A stretch of 64,000 nt of DNA from Ehretia macrophylla. Lineage: Eukaryota > Streptophyta > Magnoliopsida > Boraginales > Ehretiaceae. The stretch spans positions 46,857,351-46,921,350 of the forward strand of contig CM075782.1 of the NCBI GenBank assembly GCA_037974665.1. The letters run 5' to 3'. Below are positions 49,516-60,297 of the stretch, piece after piece. The position numbers and the translations under genes are program-made. Under the pieces are notes generated by a model. That model was not told the origin of the DNA, made no database searches, and worked only from the letters and a program-made list of their open reading frames with translations. Position 1 is the first letter of the stretch; each line of letters opens with the position of its first letter.

Positions 49516-50397
49516 CTCAAGAAATGTATTTGATTACAAAAATCTTTGTATCAATGAAACCATTCTGAAAGAATGTGGTGAAATATTGATATATATTTGT
49601 TGGATTGATGTTTATTGATGTACATCATAAAGGAGCTTGAAGAGCTTACATAAGCAAACAATATATCTCAAAAGATATGAGATTTATCGATCATGTAAAT
49701 AAAGAATTTTCATGATCTGAATATCGGGTATTTACAATTAAAAATATATGTCTATCTTATACAAAATACTGAAACTGATATTTTTTGTATGAAAATATAA
49801 TAGTTCCTTGATATTGAAAAGAATCATTTCCATCATTGAAAATATAATGAATGAATTATTGATTCACAAATACCATATACAATATTTTACTATATTAGGT
49901 ACACTAAAGTATGTTGCTAATATCACAAGGGCAGATGGTGCCTTTATTTGTTTATTTGTTAGCCAGGTACAATACATATATTGGAATGGATTTAAGCACA
50001 TACTTGCAATTTTTATAAAATATCGGATAGAGAATATTTTATTCAAAATGATCAAAATCAATGATAGTTAGTTATACAAATACTGGTTGTTTATTTGATC
50101 ATTGAAAGGAAAATGCACAAACAGAGTATGTCTTCAGTCATAACAAGAAAGTATATGGTTGAGTTTAATCATGCAAGATGTTTGAGAATCATCTGGTAAC
50201 TCTTCAACAAAGACAATCCAACTACATTATGCAAAGATTATGTGGACAACAAAATGTACTATATTCTTCTGAATTAAATGGTATTGTTGATGTTCAACAA
50301 TTATGCTCAAGTGAAAATCCACAGATTTGTTCACTAAAGTACACAACCATATTCACATTATATGGTTCAAAATTTGGAATGCGATGCTTGAAGGATT

Positions 50398-50914
50398 TAT
50401 CGCCATGACTGAGGTCGCAATGAGGGGGAGAAGACATCCGCAACCAGAGTTGATTGGATATGCAAATGTTGGATATTTGTCTGATTCACATAAAGGACGA
50501 TCTCAAACTGGATATTTGTTCACATATGGTGGTACTGCTATATCTTGGCGATCTACAAAACAAACTATTGCTGCTACTTCATCAAATCACGCTGAGATAC
50601 TGACACTTCATGAGGCAAGTCAAGAATGTGTTTGGTTGAGATCTTTAACCCAACACATTAAGGGAGAATGCAATCTTTCGACAAGCAAAAGTAGCCCCAC
50701 TATTTTATATGAAGATAATGCTGCATGCATTGCCCAAATACAGAGAAGTTATATTAAGGGTGAAAGAACTAAGCATATCTCCACAAAGTTTTTTTTTACT
50801 CATGAGCTTAAAAAAAATGGTGAAATCGAGGTTCATCAAATTCGTTCAAGTGAGAACCTTGCTGATTTGTTCACAAAATTATTGCCTACTACCACATTCG
50901 AAAAGTTAGTATAG
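50398..50914 (+). pseudogene. Copia RNase H domain and pol C-terminus
   Basis: This is the best-preserved part of the element. One open frame reads ELIGYANVGYLSDSHKGRSQ, TGYLFTYGGTAISWRSTKQT, SSNHAEILTLHEASQECVWL, TILYEDNAACIAQ, RTKHISTKFFFTHELKKNGE and SSENLADLFTKLLP, the canonical copia RNase H sequence. The usual first Asp (YADAGY) is Asn here (YANVGY). The Glu in HAEI and the Asp in YEDN are kept. The frame closes at 50912-50914; the usual MRRLRD end follows in another frame (about 50926). Confidence 0.85.
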
Positions 50915-51170
50915 AAGATTGGTATGCGACGACTCCGAGATCATTGTTGATATGCCCACAAAAGGGAGAGACATATGCACTGCACTCTTTTTCCCTTCGT
51001 ACAAGTTTTGTCCTATTGGGTTTTCCTGACAAGGTTTATAATAAGGTAGTATAAAAGACATACACAAAGAATTTTGTACTTTTTTCCTTAGTTAATTTTT
51101 TATCCCATTGGATTTTCTTGATAAAATTTTAATGAGGCATATTCTTGAGCATTAAATTTCAAACGGGGAG

Positions 51171-51430
51171 TGTTATATGTTGGATGGATATTAATGAACA
51201 GTCGCCACCAAACATTGTTCAAATAGTAGTCAACTTATGAACAGTAGCCGCTGAGCACTGTTTAAATAGTGGTACTGTACAAATAGTAGTTAACTGCATA
51301 GTAACTTCATTTCTCCTATAAATAGAGGTTATTGTAATTCATAGTTTACAGTGAAATTAATAGTATTCACTCTCTAGTTTCTCTCACCTCTTTCTTATAT
51401 TATTGTTTTTATAGTAATTATTTCATAACA
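51171..51430 (+). repeat. 3' LTR of the copia element (260 bp)
   Basis: It begins TGTTATATGTTGG directly after the purine tract and ends TTTCATAACA, giving the usual TG...CA ends. A TATA box (cctataaatagagg) lies at about 51317-51324, with a pyrimidine-rich stretch downstream. No second copy of this LTR was seen in the window. Confidence 0.7.
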
Positions 51431-51462
51431 ATATCGAAAAAAATGTGTACATATGATTGTTA

Positions 51463-51465
<3 letters not shown>

Positions 51466-51507
<42 letters not shown>
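51466..51507. repeat. (AT)n microsatellite
   Basis: About 21 uninterrupted AT dinucleotides lie just downstream of the copia LTR. Confidence 0.95.
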
Positions 51508-51509
<2 letters not shown>

Positions 51510-51584
51510 ACCCCAATATTCATGAAAATTGAGCCCTGCACCCACCAAGTAAGCTAAAAAGAGATGCATATTTTCATTGCGTTG

Positions 51585-51799
51585 TGAAAGGTGGAATAAT
51601 TTCTATTCAATTGTAAAGTTTATATAGCTCTTATATTTATAGTACATATTATAGAGCAATCTAGAGTGAATGACAGATAAAGATAAACTTCTTAGATTAC
51701 AGGATATAGATGGATTTGAATAACAAATTAAATAAAATCTAATCTAAAAATATATAACAAATCAAAATGAATCTAATCTAAATAATCTAATCGTTATCA
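51585..51799 (-). repeat. LTR (downstream, 3' for the element)
   Basis: Begins tgaaaggtggaataat and ends tcgttatca on the plus strand. Pairs with 52549-52763. Confidence 0.88.
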
Positions 51800-52548
51800 T
51801 GCCCCCACAAGCGAAGCCGGAGCAAAGACGGTGAGCTTGGACAAGAAAAGTAGTGAGTTGGTTCTTCCAAATTAAATAGCTCATGTGGTTCGAGTAGCAC
51901 CATAACACGGGCTTTTGTGTTGTAAGACAAAAGAGTAAATGCATTGGGGGAAGCCACAAAAGTGGAATAGTGATGTTGCTGCCATGTAAATAAGAGTTGT
52001 CTAGTTGAAGAATATAAGGTTGGTGTGGTGCTGTGAAAGAAATAGTGGAAGCTAGATATGTGAGTGCTTAATATGTGTGGTAAGAAATTTAGATGAAGTA
52101 GGCATGTGTTGCCAGTTCAGATGAAGAACCATGTGTAAGAAGGTTTTATTGTCAATCAACAAGAAAGATTGGAGTAGTAGTGGAAATGGTGGATGAAGTT
52201 GAGGTAGAATCAATAGAAAGTAGAATAGGTTTTAGGAAATGAGTCGTCCACATGTAGTAGCAGATTGTTGAAAGTAATAAAGGTGGTGAGTTGAGTGTTC
52301 CAAGTCCGGTAATTAGAGTGACCAAGAGTAATAGTAACAAAGGTTTTACGTTGTAATTGGGAATAGAAAAGGAACATGTAGTGGAGGAATCTGCCATGGC
52401 TTTTTCTTTTTTTTGATTTTGTTTGGTTGCTCTATGTTTGTTGATGGGTGATAGAAGTTGAAAAAGAGAAATTGCAGAGGCAGAAGAGGTCTTAGGAATG
52501 GTAGAAGTAGTGGTGGAAGCAGACGTTAGTCGTGATGCTCTGATACTG

Positions 52549-52763
52549 TGAAAAGTGGAATAATTTTTATTAAATTGTAAAGTTTACATATCTCTTATAT
52601 TTATAGTATATATTCTAAAGCAATCTAGAGTGAATGACAGATAAAGATAAGCTTCCTAGATTCCAGGATATAGATGAGTTTGAATAACAAATTAAATAAA
52701 ATCTAATCTAAAAATATATAACAAATCAAAATGAATATAATCTAAATAATCTAATTGTTATCA
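52549..52763 (-). repeat. LTR (upstream, 5' for the element)
   Basis: Begins tgaaaagtggaataat and ends ttgttatca on the plus strand. The primer-binding site lies next to it at about 52531-52548. Confidence 0.88.
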
Positions 52764-52768
52764 CGTTG

Positions 52769-54506
52769 CATGTTGATCCTGTGAAACAAGATGCATTGCC
52801 AACTCCATATAAACTATATGAACGACATACGAGAGCCTGGTCATACATGGATGCACCAAATTAGTTTACGGGATCATTATCAAGTGGAATGATTCAAGAT
52901 CTTATAAAGTGGTTTGAGAATTAATTATGTTTCTATTTGACGGAGTATTCTTAAAACAAATGAAAGTACCAAAGTTAGCTAACCGTTGGCCAAGTAATGT
53001 AATATATATACTTCATTAAGTTTAAACCACTACAATATTTTAGTTCTTTTGAAGCACTCTGATTGAAAAAATGAAAAAACTATTGCAATAGGTGTCTTAT
53101 TGCAATAAACTAAAACTTTTTGCAATAGTTTTATTTAATTGCAAAAGGTTAAATTGTTTTAATCCCATTTCAATATTAATAATTGCTTATTACATTACTT
53201 TTGCAATGACTTTAAAATTATAATTTAATTACAACGGGCTTTTAAACAATTGCTTATAATTTACAAAAAGTCGTTGCAATAAAAAATTTATATAATGACT
53301 ATATGCAACAGTTAAAATCATTTGCAATATTTTTTTATTTTTTTTTTAACAGTTTTAAGTACTGTAACAAATAAAAAACTTGGTAGTATAGAATTAGGTA
53401 GGTTAGGTTAGATTCAGACAATGTCATCCTTGTATGTTGGTGTTAGGAAACCTTCATAAATAATATAGTCAAGGTGCTTAAGCCAATAAAAATATCTAAT
53501 GCTACCTTTTATGCTCGGTCTGAAGAAGAAATATTAATTATATATTATTTGTTAGGCAAGGGTTGTTTTCTATGTCCAATAGACCTTGAGTCTGACTCTT
53601 TCTGAATTCGTGCACAAAGTTACCTTTGATAACTACAGAAAGATAGATAATATCTTTGTGGTTTAATGGAGGAGGATACAAATTACAAAAAAGTTGCGTC
53701 TATGAAGGCTCGATCGATCATTGGCATGGATCCTTCATGGATATTTTAATTCATGCAAATTATGAAAGCAATCCTGACCATATAAAGAATGATAAGAGGT
53801 AAAGGACTGACACAAAATATTACTCAAAGTCGAAATTAGGTTTGCAAAGTTGAACGCTTTTAGACGTTAAAATTTTTTTTCCATTAAAGCAAAAAAGGCT
53901 AAAAGGTGTCAACCCCATTTTTAATCGACAATAATAATCCCACAAGGAAAAAAACTGAAAAAGAAAAAAAAGAAAAGGTTTAATTCTCATCAATATGATT
54001 AGAAGAATTCTGTGAAAAAAAACATTATTCAATGACATTGGACACCAACCTGATAAGGGAAAATGAGCAATCAATCGAATTGGAGGCCACATGACAGCCC
54101 AAGACTGGACTGACAACTAAAGTGAGTATTGGAGCTTTCTTCTAAACAAATTCTTTGGTCTTTCTCACTCCTTTCGTTTTGCAAATCATTTGCCTCAGGA
54201 TATCCGTAATCTAACCAACTCCAATACATTGAACGTTTAATCTGTTGAGCTAAGTACTGACCACGTGATGAAAATGATGCCCCACCCCCGGCCCCCGGCC
54301 CCCGAGGGGATTGGAAGCCATAGGCTGCAATTTCTTGGATTCAATGGCCTTAAAACTTGTAAAGGATAGCAATTCTACAGCAACTGGCATAATAGATGAT
54401 TGATTCAACCAAGAATCTACCAATATAGTTGAAATTGTTTCTTTTGTCTAATCCAGTTCTAGCTAACAAGAAAAAAAAGAAAAAAGCTTTGAATTGAACA
54501 GCCTTC
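52769..54506. other. Intergenic region with a possible CACTA-derived piece
   Basis: No gene was recognised. Sequence at about 53028-53390 begins cactacaatattttag and contains many ttgcaata / gcaatagttttattt motifs in both orientations, a style common in CACTA (En/Spm) ends. A matching right terminus and 3-bp target site could not be fixed. A C-rich run of ccccc/gg units lies at about 54283-54306. Open frames on the minus strand in 53820-54116 are not recognised. Confidence 0.35.
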
Positions 54507-54849
54507 TCAAGAAAATCCACTGCTTTCCTTCTCTTCCTCTCCGCCAAGAGGTTTCATTCGCGAAGGTAATTGACAAATTTCGTTGTTACGTGACCTTAGG
54601 GAGGATCCAATGTCCGTTCCAGGATCAGAGTGTGTAGAACTGTGTGTACTAGAACTAGTACCTCTCAACCTTGATGATCCTGATGAGCCACAACCATCTG
54701 ATCCCTTTGATGACTTCTTTCGCCGCGACTTTTTTGGGATATCCGGGAGGTTTTTGGAGGGTGAATCAGATCCAGCACTTCCATCCTGTAACTGGATATG
54801 CCGGTTCAACTTAATACTATCCGATGAGTCCTTTGAGTGATGTCGTCTT
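54507..54849 (-). pseudogene. Unrecognised gene fragment, Ser/Lys/Arg-rich, cut off by duplication copy B
   Basis: On the minus strand an open frame enters from the copy B junction (54849) and runs to a TGA at 54507. It reads RRHHSKDSSDSIKLNRHIQL, SDSPSKNLPDIPKKSRRKKS, GSSRLRGTSSSTHSSTHSD and SLRSRNNEICQLPSRMKPLG. The codon-like composition (GC richer than the flanks, no stops over 110 codons) suggests real former coding sequence, perhaps the disordered C-terminus of a larger protein. I do not recognise the family. It may be an exon of a gene whose upstream part was replaced by copy B. Confidence 0.4.
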
Positions 54850-57800
54850 AATATAACTTTGATTTAGCTGTTTGTTTGGGTTTGATTTTGTTGACGTGTT
54901 GAGATTTTATTGCTATTTAATGTTTTCCAAGTATAGTTACCAAGTATGGTATAGAAGAATTAATTTAGTGTCTTTTTGGTTTAATTGAATAAAAGTTGTT
55001 AATTATATAGCATTATTATGTCAGAACTGTTCACTATTATGTTTGGTTTGTTACTCGAATAGTGTTGTGGGCTGTGAAAATGACCAAAAAAATATATGAA
55101 AATGTATTTTTGAGGGGGAAAAAAAAAGAACAATAGCTTTGAAAAAGCAAAAAAAAAAAGATTTGATTTGGAACTTCTTATTTTTTTAACTTTTGCTTTA
55201 CATAAAAGCTTTTTAAAAAATGCGCCAAGTAGGTTAGTTTCAGTTTTAAATTCCTAAAAATATTTTTAAGTATCTAAAAGTTGGATATTGATTATATTTG
55301 TCGACACGTATCATCAATGAAGATTACTGCTAAAGAAAATAATAAAAGATAATATATTGTAGAAGGAGCGGATTTAAATTTTTTTTCAATGTGACTAAAA
55401 CACATTATTTTTCAACTATATTAATATATATATATATATATGTATTTTTCTCATTGGGGACTAATTAATAGATATTTAATTCTTTAAAAAAAATCATGAA
55501 TTTTTTTAACGTTTTCTTGCAACCCCACTTACCCAAAAATAAATTCGCCATTGTAGAGGAACTAAATCCTCTTTTGAAGAAAATATACGCATCATGGTGA
55601 TCTTGATGTACCCGCTGAGCCTTGATTTTATTCGCAGAATTTGTTCTCAATCTTCTGCTTTTTATTGTGATGTGATGCTTACAATTGTTATGACCAAAAA
55701 AAAAATGCTTACAATTGTCTTTCTTTCATTTACCTTCAGAAACTCTGATCGGAAATTACAAGCCATATTGATAATTCCATTGTTGTTAGCTTCTATAACA
55801 TTTGAAAATTGGGAGAGATTAAGAATATTTTATCGATAAAAAATTAAGTGGAGATTAACTATGTTTAGTGACAGAATTGATGAGAGTTGAGTAGTTTTGC
55901 AAACTAAAAAAGGTGAAGTGTACAGGACTTTTATGTGTTTTTATAAACTTACACAATACCTTACATAGTTTTAAAAGTGTACGGTACCCTTCTTATAGTT
56001 TCTGAAACTAAGTACAACAACCCTCTCCATAAAAAAATCTATTTATTTTAACAGAAAATATGATGCACGTGCGTCAAATACGTTTTTTTGCTTAAATTTT
56101 TAATTGTTTGAACAAAAATACCCATTTTTTTCAATCCTAAAGAAAACAATATGTATCATATAAGGGTATTTTTATTTAAATAATTAATAATTTAAGACTC
56201 GCATGCATCATATTTTTCGTTAAAATAAACGGATTTTTTGACAGAGGGGGTGCTTAGTTTCAGAAACCAAAAAGGAGTATCGTGCACTTTTAAAACCACA
56301 AGGGACTATTGTGTTTAGTTTCAGAAACTACAAGAGAGTATCGTGCATTTTTAAAACCACATAAGTGTATTGTACAACTTTACAAAAGTACAAAAGGGTC
56401 CTGTGCACTTTATCGAACTAAAAATATCAAAAATATCAAGAGATTTTAAACAATTTTATGCCGTGTTAGAATTTCCACAAGTGAATATATAGATCAGTCG
56501 CCTCCTGAAAAATGAATAACATAATGCACTGGTTGTATAATAATATATAGCACATAACATTTTCAAATGCTAAATTAATGGTTACCGTGTGATGTTAATG
56601 TTTAGAAAATTAAGTAACAGATAATAATCAACTTTAAACACTTCTTCTTCGTTACCATTGGTCATTTGGTCTACTAGTATGATTATCGCTTTAGATGCGA
56701 GATGTTTCATAATCAAATCTTGTTAATAATATTTTAAATGATGTAAAATGGCTTAAGCATGCCTCAAATAAAATTAAAAAAAAAATATATATATATATAT
56801 TGTCAAATGGCTCCACTAATACACAAAAAGGAGAAAATAAAGGTAAACATTCTCTCTTTTTTGGAATATTAAGCAAAGTTTGGCAGGGTAAATTAGGTCG
56901 TGAATTTTCTCTTAGTCACTTTCTCACAACAAAAAGAGAGAATCACAACCATTAGATGAAGATAGAAAAAAATATTTTTCATTGAAAAGGAAAATAATTT
57001 ATTTTCTAGTAGAAAAAGCAAAACATATAAAAGGTAAGGATGGTTAAAAGGGCACCAAAAATGGTAAAAACATTAATAGGGCATTGAAGGTTTCTTCGGT
57101 CACCCAAATAAGAAATAGTGGTAAAAGCACCAAAGGTCCTCCAATGAAAAAGTGCTCGCTTTCTTTCAAAGAAATGGTAAAATAATCAGGTAACGATTCA
57201 TTATAATCGAAAGTTTTCCATTTGAATTTATTTATTATAAATATTGTTTAACCCTTTATTGAATCAAAACATGTGTTGAATTGCATTACTACACAACGTT
57301 TTTTTTGTAGCCATAAAGTGGATCTTATGTGATTTATTTTTTGATGATGGAAACTCATTCTAAACATGTGGTGTGTCACATCACTACACCACGGAGTTTG
57401 TGGCCATAAAGTAGATCTTATGTTATCTATTTTTTGATGATGAGAAATTCACCCTAAGCATCTATTGGGTAGATTAGTGCACCATGGAGTTTGTAGCCTT
57501 AAGGTAGATTTTATGTGTTCTATTTTTTGATGATAAGGAACTCATCCTAGGCTATACTCTAAAATTATAAATCCTGTGTTCGACTGGCGCACTTTCACAC
57601 ATACTCCAATTCATGTTTAAATACTATTTGTGATATGAATGTATAAGTTTAAATTTAAAATTTTTAACCACAATAAATTACTACACGATCAATACATTCA
57701 AATCTTGTGAACAGATCTTTTATAATCTTGATTAGAGTGAATTCCTCGTTTTAAAGAAAGAGAGAGCGTACACGCTTTGTTTTGCGCTAGTGGAAGTGGA

Positions 57801-58298
57801 ATTGGATGACATATGAGGGGAAGCATGGCAAGCTGCACGTAGAGATCAATTGAAAGAAAAAGAATCTCAAAGCTAGCAATATCGCCATTTGACCAAAGCG
57901 AACCACATAACGTGGTATTCTTACAAGCTATCATATAGATTGGGTGAAGTGGGTTGTCAATAGGCTAAGATTTTATTTTGATTTAAGTTTTAGATACTCA
58001 AAAATATTTTTTATAAGTTTATAAATTAAAATTAACTTGTTTGTTCATGTTTGAAATTGCTTTTAAATAAAAATTGAAGGTGAAAAAAACTAAAAAAATA
58101 AGAAGTGTCAAATTAGATTTTTTCAAATTTTTTTTTGTAAAACTGTTTTTATATTATGCCAGAAGCTATTTTTCTTTTTCTTTATCAAATATATACATTA
58201 TTAGACATAGGACGAACAATTTATAACTTTTGTTTAACAACACATTTTTTAATCAAATCTCTACTACTAAAAGTTGTACAACTCAAAAGTTATGATTT
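54850..58298. repeat. Segmental duplication, copy B (3.45 kb)
   Basis: Direct-orientation copy of 39257-42429, extended by about 270 bases at 57060-57330 that copy A lacks. Unlike copy A it runs on through the complete right end of a MITE (to 58320). It carries the same fold-back element (55916-56410) and 92-bp tandem repeats (57328 onward). Confidence 0.9.
55916..56410. repeat. Fold-back element in copy B (495 bp)
   Basis: Same structure and length as 40317-40811: ends aagtgtacaggac and, reversed, aagtgcacaggac. Confidence 0.75.
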
Positions 58299-58320
58299 AA
58301 CAGTTAGGTCAAACAAAGTC
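57969..58320. mobile_element. Complete Tourist-like MITE (352 bp), TAA target duplication
   Basis: The left end gattttattttgatttaag and the reversed right end gactttgtttgacctaactg form imperfect terminal inverted repeats. TAA flanks both sides (57966-57968 and 58321-58323). It is homologous to 35249-35644 and to the truncated copy at 42100-42429. Confidence 0.75.
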
Positions 58321-58323
58321 TAA

Positions 58324-59581
58324 AATTTATATATGTGCGAGTGATATTCAATCTTATTGTAATGGATAGCCAATTGAGTAAATGATTTGATGGGCAATAT
58401 CTTTGTGAAACATGTTTAAAGGTGATGATAATATATATTACGATTTCAATGACGAAAGATGCATGCAAAAGTTTTAAAATAGTCAAAACACCTAACATAA
58501 ACAAACATAAATTTTTGTCTTATTTTTTAAATGAATGTCATCCTAAAATGAAAAGTAACATTAAAAAAAAAACTTTTAACTTGCATGATTATAAATAATT
58601 ATATATTGCTTGATGGCTTACCTCATCCTATTCAGATTTATAATAAACCGTCAAATAATTATTTTGGATAATAAGTCTATATGTTGTGAAATGGTTATAC
58701 GTAATTTAATGTTACTTCTATTTGTGAAATTTAGAAATCAGTTAAGCCCTGAAAGTAACTTATTTAAAGGCAAAAAATATTTTAGAGTTTGAAAATTACT
58801 TATTAATCTATTGACTTCATTTTGGACATGGGATCAAAGATCTACTTGAAATGAAAAATAAACTTATCTATCATTTAATATTCTTATATCTATTGCACGC
58901 ATAAAAGACGATTTTAGATGGGTTTTACTATAATAATGCAATAGCTAACTTTCTCTAATCCCTTGATTTGGAGTCGAATTCTAGAATCTTAATTTAGATT
59001 TCTTAAAAACCAATTAAAGCATTATGTAAACTTAAATACTTTTACACCTAATTAATTTAAATTTGAACGATGATAATTTTGCTCCAAATTTGACATATTC
59101 AGAACCCTACTAAATTAACCAAAAAAAAAAAAAAAAGAACCCTACTAAAAAATGAAATAAGTTTACATTCACTAGTTTGTAAGGGATTCAAAGCGAATTT
59201 TGATGGAGATCAAATGGTTGTTCATGTATATATATATTATACATAGGCATTGGTTGCTTTTTCCCACTTTGGAAAAAAAAAGAAATGCCAATAATAATTA
59301 TTGGGAGAGAAAGTAGAAAAAGCAAAAGAATTGGGGCCAATCGTAAGAATAAGCTGAAATACAGGGGTTAAAGGAAATTACAAGAAAACCCATAAATTAA
59401 CAAATAGGAATATAAAAAAAAATAAAAATAAAACTAGGTTGAGCTCTCCTGTGTTCCGGCGTGGCCATCTCGCAGTTCCGGCATTGCTTTTGTTCTCTTC
59501 AAAGCTTTTACATTTTTCTAGGGTTTTAATTTTCTTCGATTTTCTCTAAAATATTTAAATAAGGATCTGAACATTAATAAT
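58324..59581. other. Intergenic region upstream of the succinate-CoA ligase pseudogene
   Basis: No coding region was recognised. The last 150 bases (from about 59430) are less AT-rich and probably represent the former promoter and leader of the gene that follows. A short A run lies at about 59119-59134. Confidence 0.45.
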
Positions 59582-59756
59582 ATGGTTAGAGGAGTGCTCG
59601 GAAAGCTCGCCGGTCGGTCGATCTCCGTCGCCGGAAAATGGCAGTGGCAACAGCTCCGCCGTCTCAATATCCACGAATATCAATCCGCTCTCTATCTTCT
59701 ACTATCATGCCTATAATGTATTTGTCTAACTACATTCTATATATGCATATATGTAT

Positions 59757-60130
59757 GTGTGTGTGTGTGTGTGTGTATATGCATATTGCTGCTAATTGAG
59801 TGCTTTGATTCTATTGTTTCGTTTTTAGATGATTAGTTTAGCAAATAAAAACACACACACACACATATATGTTTGTATATATGTGTTTTCTTTTTAGATG
59901 ATCACTTCAGTGAATACACACACTAACACATATATACGAGTATTTTGTTTTTTGGAAGATTACTTCAGTGATTACAGACACACACACATTTACATATACA
60001 TACGCGTGTATATTATATTATCTTTGTTAGATAATTACTTCAGTGAATACACGCACACTAATATATATATATATGTATATGTATATGTATGTATATATGT
60101 ATATGTATATGTATGTATATATGCATATTG
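59757..60130. repeat. Microsatellite cluster with a recurring unit in former intron 1
   Basis: TG, CA and TA dinucleotide tracts alternate with a recurring phrase, ttagat-att-acttcagtgaatacac, seen near 59897, 59957, 60029 and 60335. The spacing is irregular, so this is an expanded microsatellite-containing repeat. Confidence 0.75.
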
Positions 60131-60210
60131 AAGGCGGTATAGCAATGTGTTTAGATGTAGTATGTCCGTGTATGCGTGCACGCAGACACACACACACATT
60201 TATATGTTGC

Positions 60211-60297
60211 TGTCTTAGAGAGTATTGCATATAGCATAAAAAAAGCATGCTCTGTCTTAGAGAGCATTGCGTATAGCATGAAAAAGACATGCTCTGT
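60211..60297. repeat. 42-bp tandem duplication
   Basis: Two near-identical units begin tgtcttagagag at 60211 and 60253, ending gcatgctc / acatgctc. Confidence 0.8.

Larger units (their letters stand above)
46830..51430 (+). mobile_element. Decayed Ty1/copia retrotransposon with only its 3' LTR visible
   Basis: Pol motifs appear in copia order, broken by many stops and frameshifts. They are: LIECSRRAII (about 46840, protease/linker region), WHDHF (about 47070, integrase zinc-finger region), ARSILLRTKLASPTWGPAI (about 48030, integrase core), STTRLKRGKY with KDKRAKY (about 48580), EDLELKSTYACRQMNDWPK (about 48865, before reverse transcriptase), IYIEVLE and MYEAYE (RT), LGTLKYVANITRADGAF with WNGFKHIL (about 49890-50000), then RNase H. 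A purine tract aaacggggag (51161-51170) precedes the LTR. The left limit is uncertain. The element carries a MITE insertion at 47161-47595. Confidence 0.8.
51585..52763 (-). mobile_element. Short non-autonomous LTR retrotransposon (1179 bp) with CGTTG target duplication
   Basis: Two LTRs of 215 bases (51585-51799 and 52549-52763) start TG and end CA on the plus strand. The whole is flanked by cgttg at 51580-51584 and 52764-52768. By eye the LTRs differ at about 15 of 215 positions. On the minus strand, the sequence after the right-hand LTR is cagtatcagagcatcacg, close to the plant tRNA-Met primer-binding site. A purine tract (gtgggggca) precedes the other LTR. Only about 750 internal bases remain. 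They include a gag-like start, MADSSTTCSFSIPNYNVK, and no pol motif I can identify, so it must rely on enzymes from elsewhere. Confidence 0.88.

Noticed and set aside
53820-54116. 98-codon minus-strand frame (SVQSWAVMWPP...)
   Set aside because: No recognisable family; half is AT-rich Phe/Leu filler. It could be a gene remnant, but I cannot support it.
60027-60290. Open frames with YIYIYI-type repeats
   Set aside because: Translation of TA/CA microsatellites within the former intron.
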